NCBI RefSeq assembly: GCF_030027245.1
Contig: NZ_JASERT010000001.1
Coordinates: 1,385,001 to 1,449,000 of the forward strand
DNA length: 64,000 nucleotides
Direction of reading: 5' to 3'
Source: Asticcacaulis sp. EMRT-3
Lineage (GTDB): Bacteria > Pseudomonadota > Alphaproteobacteria > Caulobacterales > Caulobacteraceae
Below the pieces are notes generated by a model. The model was given only the letters and a program-made list of their open reading frames with translations, had not been told where the DNA came from and did no database searches. Made by a program: the position numbers and the translations under genes. Shown here in pieces: positions 46,082 to 53,913 of this stretch. Numbering within the stretch: position 1 is the stretch's first letter; every line of letters starts with the position of its first letter.

Positions 46082-47620
46082 TCACACCTTGACGGCGTAG
46101 TTGCAAGGGAGAAGGTGGTCGATCTGGCTTTGCTTATGTCCGCCCGCGATGGCCCTTAGGGTGTTGGTCAGGTAGGCATGGGGATCGATGCCGTTCAGTT
46201 TGCACGTTTCGATCAGTGACGCGATGATGGCCCAGTTTTGAGCGCCGGCGTCATGGCCTGCAAAGAGAGCGTTTTTCCGGTTCAGGGCGATAGGCCGGAT
46301 CGTGCGTTCAACAGTGTTGTTGTCCAGCTCGACGCAGCCGTCGTCGAGGAACTGGCAGAGGCCGCCCCAGTATTTGGCGATGTAATTCAATGCCTCGCCA
46401 AGCGGCGATTTGGCGGCGACACGGCTGCGGTGATTGTTGAGCCATGCCTCTATATCGGCCACTACGGGGCCAGATCGTAATTGTCGTGCAGCCAGACGCA
46501 CCGCCGGATCGCTACCGCGGATGTCCGCTTCGATCTTGTAGAGATCGGCGATGCGCCTGAGGCCCTCTTCGGCGATTGGCGCCGGACCGGCGCGGGTAAT
46601 CTCAAACAGCTTACGACGGGCATGCGCCCAGCAATAGGCCAGCCGGATTGCCGGGCCGATACGGTCGGGTGCGATCAGGCGATTGTAACCAGCATAGCCG
46701 TCGACCTGCAGAATGCCGGTGAAGCCCTGCAAGATATGTTCGGCATACTGCCCGCCACGCCCGGGCGCGTAGGTGAAGGCGACACCAGGCGGCGCCGCAC
46801 CGTTCCACGGTCGGTCATCGCGGGCCAGGGCCCAGAAGTATCCGGTTTTTGTTTTACGTGCGCCGGGATCAAGTACCGGGGCGCGGGTTTCATCCATAAA
46901 GAGCTTGGTGGATTGCTTCAGATTGGCGATCAGGGCGCCCCACACCGGGCGCAACTCGAACGCGGCCCGGCCAACCCAGTCAGCCAGCGTAGACCGGTCA
47001 AGGTCAACGCCTTGGCGGCTATAAATCTGGGCCTGCCGATACAGGGGCAGATGGTCGGCATACTTACTGACCAGCACATGAGCCACAGTCGCCTCAGTCG
47101 GCAGGCCACCGGGAACGAGGCGCGCCGGAGCAGAGGCTTGAGTTATGCCATCCGTGCAGGCCCGGCAGGCATATTTGGGGCGGCGGGTGACGATGACGCG
47201 GAACTGCGCCGGGATCACGTCCAGCCGCTCGCACCTGTCTTCACCAATGCAATGTAAGCCGTTGCCGCAGGCACAGAGCAGACTGTCAGGCTCAATAACC
47301 TCTTCGATGCGGGGCAGATGGCCGGGTAAGGCCCCGCGATTGCCAGCGCGAGACTTTGCAGCCCGTTTACCACAAGGCGCATCGGCCTCTTCCTCAGCAT
47401 GGATCGCGGCGATAGCGGTTTCAAGGTCTTCCAGGGCCAGTTCAAACTGACCCGGCTCGGCCTTCTCGGATTTGCGCCCGAAGGCGGCCTGCCTGAAGGC
47501 GGCGACCAGCTTCTCCAATCGCTCGATCCGGTCATCCTTGCGCAGATTGCGGGCCTCAGAAGCCACCAGCATGGCTTTGAGAACCGCTATATCATCAGGC
47601 AAATTGGCGGGGTTGAGCAT
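46082..47620 (-). CDS. tnpC: IS66 transposase TnpC
   Basis: 512 residues. N-terminal leucine-rich helix ('RIERLEKLVAAFRQAAFGRK'), zinc-finger-like part ('LLCACGNGLHCIGEDRCERL', 'RRPKYACRAC'), DDE catalytic core ('KLFMDETRAPVLDPG', 'GYFWALARDD', 'LQVDGYAGYNRL', 'AYCWAHARRKLFE', 'ELDNNTVERTIRPIALNRKN' with the Glu) and the IS66 C-terminal 'GIDPHAYLTNTLRAIAGGH'. It carries out transposition with the help of TnpA and TnpB. It starts 68 bases after the tnpB stop. Confidence 0.95.
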   Translation of the reverse strand: MLNPANLPDDIAVLKAMLVASEARNLRKDDRIERLEKLVAAFRQAAFGRKSEKAEPGQFELALEDLETAIAAIHAEEEADAPCGKRAAKSRAGNRGALPGHLPRIEEVIEPDSLLCACGNGLHCIGEDRCERLDVIPAQFRVIVTRRPKYACRACTDGITQASAPARLVPGGLPTEATVAHVLVSKYADHLPLYRQAQIYSRQGVDLDRSTLADWVGRAAFELRPVWGALIANLKQSTKLFMDETRAPVLDPGARKTKTGYFWALARDDRPWNGAAPPGVAFTYAPGRGGQYAEHILQGFTGILQVDGYAGYNRLIAPDRIGPAIRLAYCWAHARRKLFEITRAGPAPIAEEGLRRIADLYKIEADIRGSDPAVRLAARQLRSGPVVADIEAWLNNHRSRVAAKSPLGEALNYIAKYWGGLCQFLDDGCVELDNNTVERTIRPIALNRKNALFAGHDAGAQNWAIIASLIETCKLNGIDPHAYLTNTLRAIAGGHKQSQIDHLLPCNYAVKV

Positions 47621-47688
47621 GACGGCAATCTAACAAAATCCGCTTTTACCTTCCTGCCTAAAATGCCCCCCGAGTCATCTTGTCGCAG

Positions 47689-48042
47689 CTATTCCACCGC
47701 CTCCGGTGCACGCGCCTCCAGGGCCCGGACTCGGCGCCAGTCCAGCCCCGAGAACAACGCCTCAAACTGAGCATGGCTAAGGCTCATAAGTCCGTCCTTG
47801 ATCGCCGGCCAGGTGAACACATGCGCCTCCAGCCGTTTATAGGCCATCACCAGTCCGGTGCCGTCCCAATAGAGCAACTTCAGGCGGTCCGCCTTGCGCG
47901 ACCGGAAGACGAAGACCGTGCCGGTGAAGGGGTCTTTGTGCAATTGGTTCTTCACCAGTGCGGCAAGACCATCATGCCCTTTACGGAAGTCGATTGGCTT
48001 GGTCGCCACCATGATCCGTACCCGGTTTGACGGGAAGATCAT
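47689..48042 (-). CDS. tnpB: IS66 accessory protein TnpB
   Basis: 117 residues from the ATG at 48042: 'MIFPSNRVRIMVATKPIDFR', 'KGHDGLAALVKNQLHKDPFT', 'GTVFVFRSRKADRLKLLYWD' and 'LEAHVFTWP', the IS66 Orf2 signature. Its start overlaps the tnpA stop by 4 bases. An in-frame upstream start would extend into tnpA. The role is required for transposition but biochemically unclear. Confidence 0.95.
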   Translation of the reverse strand: MIFPSNRVRIMVATKPIDFRKGHDGLAALVKNQLHKDPFTGTVFVFRSRKADRLKLLYWDGTGLVMAYKRLEAHVFTWPAIKDGLMSLSHAQFEALFSGLDWRRVRALEARAPEAVE

Positions 48043-48431
48043 ACCGACGCCATCATGGCACACGCAACTGCCGCAATACGATCTGCTGAAGCGTCGTCTT
48101 CAAGACGGATCGTCACATTCCCGACCACGATCTCAGGCCTGATAGCCGGATGCGTAGCCGCGACCGGGGCCGGTTCGCTGACCACCAGAGCGCTAAATTC
48201 AACGTCGTCCTCAGGCGCCGGCAAGATCAACTTGCCCCTCCGCGCCAAGGTGCGCCATGAAGACAGGTGGTTCGCCTTTACCCCGGCACGGCGCGCCACT
48301 TCATTGACGCTTACCCCAGGCCGCAAGGTCTCTGCAACAAGCCGCGCCTTGACCTCATCCGGCCATCGGCGCGAACGCCGGGTCCCACTGCGGACCGCCC
48401 TTCCAGTGAGAATCTCCGGTGTAGTCTCCAT
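48039..48431 (-). CDS. tnpA: IS66 accessory protein TnpA (helix-turn-helix)
   Basis: 130 residues. HTH of the IS66 Orf1 type: 'RRWPDEVKARLVAETLRPGV', then 'SVNEVARRAGVKANHLSSWR'. It is the first gene of the element; its start lies 85 bases from the right end. The C-terminal part ends 'RIAAVACAMMASV'. Confidence 0.92.
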   Translation of the reverse strand: METTPEILTGRAVRSGTRRSRRWPDEVKARLVAETLRPGVSVNEVARRAGVKANHLSSWRTLARRGKLILPAPEDDVEFSALVVSEPAPVAATHPAIRPEIVVGNVTIRLEDDASADRIAAVACAMMASV

Positions 48432-48540
48432 GGAGAAAGTCCCTCTCGTTCAACTCTGAACAAGCCATGCGCAGATCAATGCCGAAAAGGGAACGTGGGG
48501 GCAGAACACCGCTTACGATAATCCCCCCAGAATCAGGTGT

Positions 48541-49473
48541 TTATTGGCTGCCTTGCGAGCTTGACGACTCCGCCGTACCGCTCAGACCCAGCGTATCGAA
48601 GACCAGGCGCGTAATATCGGCGATGGTCTGGTCGCGGCCCGCATCGTCGAGATTGCCGCCCGAAGTATAGATGGCGAGAAACACCGGTTCGGCTTGCCCC
48701 TCAGGCCAGATGACGGCCACATCATTGGCCGCGCCATTGGCGCCCGTGCCGGTCTTGTCGGCCACCAGCGCCCCGGCGGGCACACCGGCGCGGATGCGTT
48801 TGTCGCCGGTTTGACAATGCACCATCCAGTCCTTCAGTTGCGCCACACTGTCCGGTTTCAACGCCGTGCCGGTAAAGACGGTACGCAAAAGCCCGGCCAT
48901 GGCGGCGGGCGTGGTGGTGTCGCGGTCATCGCCCGGCAGATTGGTATTGAGGGTGGGTTCAAAGCGGTCAAAGCGCGTCACATCATCACCCAGCCCGCGC
49001 ACAAAGGCCGTCAGGCCCGCAGGCCCGCCCACCAGCCCCAGCAACAGGTTGGCGGCAGTATTATCGCTGACGCCAATCGCCGCCGCACAGAGTTCCGCCA
49101 CCGTCATATGGCCGGTTTTGACGTGCTGGCGCGTGACCGGCGCATAGTCGAGCAGGTCTTTTTCGCCATAACGGATGATTTTCGACAGGCTCAAATGGCC
49201 CTGATCGCACATGTGCAGGATGGCGGCGGCCAACACCCATTTGAAGGTCGAGCAATGGGCGAAACGCCGATCGGCATCGAGATCAAGACGGCCCTTTTTG
49301 TCGCTGCCGCGCAAAGCCGCCACCCCGATGCGTCCGCCATGTCGCCTCTCGATTTTCACCATGTGGCGCGCGAAACTGATCGCCTGTGTCACCTTCGACG
49401 AACAGGCCGCCAAACCACCGAAAAGGCCGAGCCCGATCGTGCCCGCCAGTAGCCCACGTCGTGAAAGCGTCAT
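48541..49473 (-). CDS. Class A beta-lactamase, lipoprotein/Tat-type export signal
   Basis: 310 residues. All class A elements are present: STFK with nucleophile Ser75, 'SDN' (136-138), Glu172 in 'RFEPTLN' (Ambler 166), and 'KTG' (240-242). A Cys precedes the nucleophile (Ambler 69), but the residue equal to Ambler 238 is Gly, so the disulfide of KPC/SME carbapenemases cannot form. The signal region has twin arginines ('SRRGLLAG') and a lipobox-like 'GGLAAC'. No LysR-type regulator is adjacent. The IS66 element ends 17 bases beyond the 3' side (TSD to 48524), not in the promoter. A chromosomal, intrinsic enzyme is likely. Confidence 0.92.
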   Translation of the reverse strand: MTLSRRGLLAGTIGLGLFGGLAACSSKVTQAISFARHMVKIERRHGGRIGVAALRGSDKKGRLDLDADRRFAHCSTFKWVLAAAILHMCDQGHLSLSKIIRYGEKDLLDYAPVTRQHVKTGHMTVAELCAAAIGVSDNTAANLLLGLVGGPAGLTAFVRGLGDDVTRFDRFEPTLNTNLPGDDRDTTTPAAMAGLLRTVFTGTALKPDSVAQLKDWMVHCQTGDKRIRAGVPAGALVADKTGTGANGAANDVAVIWPEGQAEPVFLAIYTSGGNLDDAGRDQTIADITRLVFDTLGLSGTAESSSSQGSQ

Positions 49474-49498
49474 ACCGCCCCTCTGTTACTCAAAAAAA

Positions 49499-49948
49499 TT
49501 ATGCCGCCATCTGACGCGCCAGCAGGCCGCGCAACGACTCCATCGCCTGTTTCGTCTGCTGCGGCAACTTCGCGCGGATCATCGGCGTCAGCAGGCGCGC
49601 CATGAAGGATTGCGGCATGATCTCGATACGATGGGTGAGGCGCGTGCCATTGCCCGAAGGTTCGAGCTGAAAATCGACAATCACCTGCATCATCTTGTCG
49701 AAATACCGGCAGGTCATGCGGTAAGGCGCATCGTGGGTCAGGATGACGCCATCCATCAGCCGGTGCTTGCCGCCCTCGACATAGGCATAGCGCAGCTTAT
49801 CGCCCGCCGCATTGGGGCCGTGGCCCTGCTTGGCCAGACCTTCGCAGCGCGTCAACCAGTCGGGCACACGGCTGAAATCATCGAGCAGGGCAAAGACCTG
49901 CGCGGGCGCTTGCGGCAGGTCGATATGGGTTTCGCAAACCAGGGTCAT
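49499..49948 (-). CDS. SRPBCC (START-like) family protein
   Basis: 149 residues from the ATG at 49948, which has 'ggagg' nine bases upstream. 'CETHIDLPQAPAQVFALLDD', 'FSRVPDWLTRCEGL', 'GTRLTHRIEIMPQSFMARLL' and the C-terminal long helix 'MESLRGLLARQM' are typical of the polyketide cyclase/dehydrase-like hydrophobic-ligand fold. The ligand is unknown. It lies upstream of the beta-lactamase gene in the same direction with a 25-base gap, so the two may be cotranscribed. Confidence 0.85.
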   Translation of the reverse strand: MTLVCETHIDLPQAPAQVFALLDDFSRVPDWLTRCEGLAKQGHGPNAAGDKLRYAYVEGGKHRLMDGVILTHDAPYRMTCRYFDKMMQVIVDFQLEPSGNGTRLTHRIEIMPQSFMARLLTPMIRAKLPQQTKQAMESLRGLLARQMAA

Positions 49949-50069
49949 GGCACGTGGCCTCCACATCCCAAAAGGTAAATTGACAATCCCCTCGGGATCA
50001 AGCCTAAGATTGCGCCGATCACGGACAAATGTTCAATAAGGTTTTGCAGGTTTAGGGCTGGACGGGTGC

Positions 50070-50759
50070 ATGAGTAATAACGGGCGCGGCTTTCTCGATC
50101 TGGTCGTGGTGCGCTATTTCCGCCAGAAACCGCAATTGCTGATCGCCGTGGTGCTGGGCGTCATCGCGTTTCTGGCCTGCCAGACCTTCACCCCGCTGAA
50201 AACGGCCACCACCAGCCTGATCGGCTGGAATGTCATGGCCATCCTCTATCTCGGCATGGGGATGCACAACATGTTTACCGCCGAACGTGAACGCCTGACG
50301 CAAAACGCCCATCTTTATGATGATGGCGAAGGCGTGATCCTCATCCTGACCATTATCGCCTCCGCCCTGAGCTTCGTGGCCATCGTCTTCGAACTGGCCA
50401 CCTCAAAGGACGCCACCGGGGCCTTGGGCGCCCTGCATATCGGCCTGTCGGTTCTGACCCTGCTCACCTCATGGGCCTTTATCCATACCGCCTTCGCTTT
50501 CCATTACGCCCACGGCTATTATTCGGCCCTGTCGCGCAATCCGAAGACACCCTGCCTGATCTTTCCCGGCAAGGACGCGCCCCACTATACGGATTTCCTC
50601 TATTTCGCCTTCATCATCGGCACATCGGGCCAGACCGCCGATGTCGATTTCGCTTCGACCCAGATGCGGCGCACCGGCCTTGTCCATTGCGTGATCGCCT
50701 ATCTGTTCAACGCCACGGTGCTGGCACTGACCATCAATATCGCCGCCTCGCTGATCTGA
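50070..50759 (+). CDS. DUF1345 family membrane protein
   Basis: 229 residues with about five membrane segments and the DUF1345 pattern: 'IGWNVMAILYLGMGMHNM', 'EGVILILTIIASALSFVAIV', 'TSWAFIHTAFAFHYAHGYYS', 'DFLYFAFIIGTSGQTADVDF' and 'LVHCVIAYLFNATVLALTIN'. It is a predicted inner-membrane protein of unknown function with a resemblance to ion-channel pore helices in 'IGTSGQ', which is only an impression. Confidence 0.87.
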   Translation: MSNNGRGFLDLVVVRYFRQKPQLLIAVVLGVIAFLACQTFTPLKTATTSLIGWNVMAILYLGMGMHNMFTAERERLTQNAHLYDDGEGVILILTIIASALSFVAIVFELATSKDATGALGALHIGLSVLTLLTSWAFIHTAFAFHYAHGYYSALSRNPKTPCLIFPGKDAPHYTDFLYFAFIIGTSGQTADVDFASTQMRRTGLVHCVIAYLFNATVLALTINIAASLI

Positions 50760-50826
50760 ATATGTAACCTTATGGCTGTCCGCGCCGTATCAGACGACAT
50801 CTATACCGGCAGAAGGCGGGTTTCCG

Positions 50827-51045
50827 ATGACGATCAGCACGAATTATCCTCAGCCCGTTCAGGTCAACGGCTTTACCTGCAAGACCTGCACGGATGTCGA
50901 TTACGCCAAAAAGCATATCGATCCGGCCCATCCCAAATCCGGCCCTTACGGCGTCAATGCCGCCAGTGATCCGACGCAAAAGGCCAGTGCCGTAACCACT
51001 GCCGCCCTCACCGCGCCGGGCGTGACGGTCAGTGTCTATGCCTGA
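50827..51045 (+). CDS. Small hypothetical protein (72 residues)
   Basis: Starts 'MTISTNYPQPVQVNGFTCKT'. It contains a C-x-x-C pair ('CKTC') and 'DVDYAKKHIDPAHPKSGPYG', with no signal peptide or membrane segment. I do not recognise a family. The C-x-x-C followed by a His-containing stretch could bind a metal, which is speculation. It follows the DUF1345 gene by 67 bases, with 'ggcgggtttccg' before the ATG. Codon use is like its neighbours. Confidence 0.55.
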   Translation: MTISTNYPQPVQVNGFTCKTCTDVDYAKKHIDPAHPKSGPYGVNAASDPTQKASAVTTAALTAPGVTVSVYA

Positions 51046-51394
51046 GCCCGCTTCTCTTTGACTTTAACTTTTCACCTCTCCCCACATGTGGGGAGAGGAC
51101 GGGAGTTGAGCCACGCGAAAACGACCGGGTGAGGGGCATTCTGTAGGGTAGGAAGAGCCCCCTCATCCGGCCTTATACCAACTTGCGCAGCCCAGAACCT
51201 ATTTGGGTGCAAGTTGGTATAAGCATTATTTGCAGCTCAAACGCCGCCATTTCTTTTAAGAAGAATGGGCTCCTCGCATAAGCTCGGACGGCCAGTCGGC
51301 CTTGCCAATTTGGGATGAGTCAAAGTCATCGCAGATTGGTATTAGCTGCACTCCGACCACCCTCTCCCCGCTGTGCAGGGAGAAGGGAAGCGCT
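51046..51394. other. Gene-free stretch filled with palindromic repeats
   Basis: No coding sequence is convincing here. The stretch contains a 24-bp perfect palindrome at 51075-51098 (arms CCTCTCCCCACA and complement), a 14-bp inverted repeat TTATACCAACTTGC (51173-51186 with 51209-51222), dispersed repeat copy 4, and a second 'ctctcccc' element at about 51362-51390. It separates the 72-residue gene from the convergent esterase gene. Confidence 0.75.
51232..51345 (+). repeat. Dispersed structured repeat, copy 4 of 5
   Basis: 'gcagctcaaacgccgcc', 'aatgggctcctcgcataag', 'ctcggacggccagtcggc', 'cttgcc', then a terminal hairpin with arms 51305-51318 and 51326-51339 (one G-T wobble, one mismatch in 14). 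Upstream lies an inverted repeat (51173-51222). The sequence after the hairpin, TTGGTATTA, is the near complement of the start TTATACCAA, so the unit 51173-51345 is bounded by imperfect inverted ends. This is the only copy without a gene start just downstream. Confidence 0.75.
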
Positions 51395-53284
51395 TTAAAA
51401 TGCCTTGCTGATCGACAAAAGGGCGGTCTGATTTTTTTGCTTCTTCGAGCCATAGGTGCCGCGATATTGCGCCGACACATCAAAGCCGCCGAGCTTCGTG
51501 GTCAGGCCAATACCCGCCAGCACGCCGGGGCTTTCGACATTGCCCATCGCGGTGGCAAAGGGCTGGGCGGTATTGTTGAGCAACTGGCCGCGCAGATCGC
51601 CTTCATCGCCGCTTAAGGTGCCTTCGTAACCGATGACACCATTCAGGGCCACGCTCTCAGTGAGCTGGCCTTTGGCGCGCAGTTCGACCGCGCCATTGGT
51701 GGCCGACACCTTGCGATCATCAAAGCCGACCGCCGCGATGGTGCCGAACTCATCAAAGCCCTGCATGGTGGCGGTGACGTAAGACAAACGCGCCAGAGGC
51801 GTGACGGTCCAGCGCCCGACCTGATGGTCGATCCCGGCCTGCAACGAAGCGGAATAGGCGCTGGTGCCGATATGGCCGCGCGAATTGCGGTAGGGGCCAA
51901 ACAGGGTGGCGCGTTCGTAATCGGCATAGCTGCCCGCACCTGCGCCGACAGCGGCGGTGACGAAGACGGGGCCGGAATGCCAGTCATAGGCGGCATCCAC
52001 ACTGATGTCGGTGGCCTTGGCACGCACCATGAAGGCTTCGGTATCGCCGGTGACCGCCGTAACGCCAAATCCGAGGCTGGATGTGTCGCTGAGCGCAACC
52101 ATCATGCCGCCGCGCAGGCCCGACTGGTTGAAATCATAGGCGCGGGCGCTGCTATCGACGACATCGCCGCCGATCATGCTTTGCACGCCCACGGTGCGGT
52201 TGCGCGTGCCCTGCGTGCCGACGATCTGCACGAAATAGCCGCCGGCGCGCGCATCATGCAGCAGACCCGCCATCTCAGCCGCCGTGGCGCGGCGGCTTTC
52301 ATAGCTCTCATCGGCGAACATGGCCACGCCTTCGGTCAGGGTGGGTGTGTAGAGATATTGCGCCGTCAGATTGGCGATCAGCCTATGGCCCGCCGCTGTC
52401 GGGTGAACGCCGTCCCAGAACAGATAGTTGTTCTGCGTTGCCATCGAACCGGTGACGCAGGTCGAAACCATGATGCAGGCATGGCTAACATCCGTAAAAC
52501 CATAGGCTTGCGGGTTGGCCGCAATAGCATTGAGCGCCGAAAAGACATCGACCTCGATGATATTGCTACCTGTGGCCTGCGCTGCCACCTGACCTAAGCC
52601 CACATGCAGGGCGGCGTTGAAGGTTTCGCCCGTATAGCCGGTCAGGGCCGAGGTATTGGCGTCGGTATTGAATTGCGGCACGGCGCCGAGATTGGGCAGG
52701 TTGATCACCAGAAGGGTTTTCGCCCCCGCCCCGGCCAGCATTCCGGCCTCGGTGACCACTGTGCCCGCTGCCGTGGTGGCCGCCGTCGTCATGGTGGCCT
52801 GAGCCGTGGCCGGATTGGCCGCCGCGCCCGGCAGGGCCTGGAACAGATCATTAGCCCCGGCCCACAGGCTGGTGACATCATTCGCGCCAAACTTTCCGCC
52901 CTCGGCGACAAAGGTCTGGATCTGCGTGTAAACGCTGGGGATGGGGCCGTTGCTGTTGGCGGCATTATCGGCGCGCGCCCCGCCCCAGGCGAAGTTGATA
53001 CTGCCCGAATTGACCCCGGCGGGCGGGGTGAAATAGCTCAGCATGTCGCCGGACAGGTATTCGGCGAAGGTGCGGTCATTGGTGTAGCGGTGATTATAGG
53101 GGGCAGGCGGATTGCCGGTTGCCAGATACAGATTGCCATTATCGGTCAGGCTGTCGCCGAAGCTGACCAGCCGGTCATAGGCCTGCGCATGGGCAGCCCC
53201 GGCGGCCAGGCCTAAGGCCAGCAGAGAGACGGCGGACGCCACGACGGCATGATTCAGAAAGGCTTGGGGGAAAGCTTTTTTCAT
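51395..53284 (-). CDS. Autotransporter esterase (SGNH/GDSL passenger, beta-barrel C-terminus)
   Basis: 629 residues. A signal peptide ends near 'GAAHAQA'. The GDSL passenger (about 36-330) has block I 'RLVSFGDSLTDNGN' (Ser nucleophile), block II/III 'INFAWGGARADN' and 'LWAGANDLFQ', and block V 'FWDGVHPTAAGH' (Asp and His). The C-terminal 270 residues are an autotransporter beta-barrel ending 'NQTALLSISKAF' with a terminal Phe. EstA-like enzymes stay on the cell surface and hydrolyse esters or lipids. A 16-bp palindrome lies 48 bases upstream of the start. Confidence 0.93.
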   Translation of the reverse strand: MKKAFPQAFLNHAVVASAVSLLALGLAAGAAHAQAYDRLVSFGDSLTDNGNLYLATGNPPAPYNHRYTNDRTFAEYLSGDMLSYFTPPAGVNSGSINFAWGGARADNAANSNGPIPSVYTQIQTFVAEGGKFGANDVTSLWAGANDLFQALPGAAANPATAQATMTTAATTAAGTVVTEAGMLAGAGAKTLLVINLPNLGAVPQFNTDANTSALTGYTGETFNAALHVGLGQVAAQATGSNIIEVDVFSALNAIAANPQAYGFTDVSHACIMVSTCVTGSMATQNNYLFWDGVHPTAAGHRLIANLTAQYLYTPTLTEGVAMFADESYESRRATAAEMAGLLHDARAGGYFVQIVGTQGTRNRTVGVQSMIGGDVVDSSARAYDFNQSGLRGGMMVALSDTSSLGFGVTAVTGDTEAFMVRAKATDISVDAAYDWHSGPVFVTAAVGAGAGSYADYERATLFGPYRNSRGHIGTSAYSASLQAGIDHQVGRWTVTPLARLSYVTATMQGFDEFGTIAAVGFDDRKVSATNGAVELRAKGQLTESVALNGVIGYEGTLSGDEGDLRGQLLNNTAQPFATAMGNVESPGVLAGIGLTTKLGGFDVSAQYRGTYGSKKQKNQTALLSISKAF

Positions 53285-53331
53285 AACGACCCTGCAAATA
53301 TGATTATCGAACGCCCGCCGGTAGGTTGACG

Positions 53332-53347
53332 TTTCCGTTAACGGAAA
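53332..53347. promoter_or_regulatory. Perfect 16-bp palindrome upstream of the esterase gene
   Basis: TTTCCGTTAACGGAAA is a perfect dyad located 48 bases before the esterase ATG, in the promoter position. It looks like an operator for a dimeric regulator. No regulator is encoded next to it that would identify the binder. Confidence 0.45.
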
Positions 53348-53451
53348 GCATCCACCTTTTCACCGCGTTTGACAATATTTCCGCAAGGGAAGGTTGTGTA
53401 GGATTTTGCACGCCTGTCACATTTGCGCCGCAGCCACATGATGCAGGCAGG

Positions 53452-53913
53452 TCAGGAGGCTTCGGGCGCGGGCAGGATGGCCAGCATAAAGAAGAACTGC
53501 TCGATGCTGGCGGCCACTTCGCGGAATTTTTGCAGGTCGATCGGCTTCACCACATAGGCATTGGCATGGTGTTCATAGGCGCGGTTGATGTCGGCCTCAG
53601 CCGATGACGATGACAGAACCACCACCGGAATGCTTTTGAGCGCCGCATCGGCCTTGATGGCGCGCAACACATCCTCGCCGCTCATGCGCGGCAGGTTGAG
53701 GTCGAGCAGGATGATGTCGGGCGTTTTCTGGTCGGCATATGCGCCCTCACGGCGCAGCATGGCCAGCGCCTTTTCGCCGGTATCGGCGATGCTCAGATTG
53801 TTTTTGATTCGTGCATCGCGGAAGGCGCGGGCCGCCAGCAGGGCGTCGCCGCGATTATCTTCCACCAGCATGATTTCCGCCGCACGGCCTTCGCGTATAA
53901 GCAGATGATCCAT
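53452..53913 (-). CDS. Response regulator, receiver domain only (Rcp1-like)
   Basis: 153 residues forming a single receiver domain: acidic pair in 'IMLVEDNRGDA', phospho-acceptor Asp in 'DIILLDLNLPRMSGEDVLRA', 'IPVVVLSSSSAEADINRAYE' and the Lys in 'YVVKPID'. There is no output domain. The wording (NRGDALLAARAF) is that of the Rcp1 group found with phytochromes and cyanobacterial ethylene receptors. Its ATG shares a base with the stop of the kinase gene (TAATG), so it is the cognate partner. Confidence 0.93.
   Translation of the reverse strand: MDHLLIREGRAAEIMLVEDNRGDALLAARAFRDARIKNNLSIADTGEKALAMLRREGAYADQKTPDIILLDLNLPRMSGEDVLRAIKADAALKSIPVVVLSSSSAEADINRAYEHHANAYVVKPIDLQKFREVAASIEQFFFMLAILPAPEAS

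Larger units (their letters stand above)
46058..48524 (-). mobile_element. Complete IS66-family insertion sequence with 8-bp target duplication
   Basis: The element spans 46066-48516 (2,451 bp). Its ends are inverted repeats starting GTAAGCGGTGTT (left at 46066, right ending at 48516), and it is flanked by the direct repeat GATAATCC (46058-46065 and 48517-48524), the 8-bp duplication typical of IS66. It holds tnpA, tnpB and tnpC in order on the minus strand, all open. It sits between selO and a beta-lactamase gene. Intact ends and ORFs suggest a recent, possibly active, insertion. Confidence 0.95.

Noticed and set aside
48541..49473. Carbapenemase-type beta-lactamase
   Set aside because: Cys at Ambler 69 is present but the 238 position is Gly, so the diagnostic disulfide is missing.
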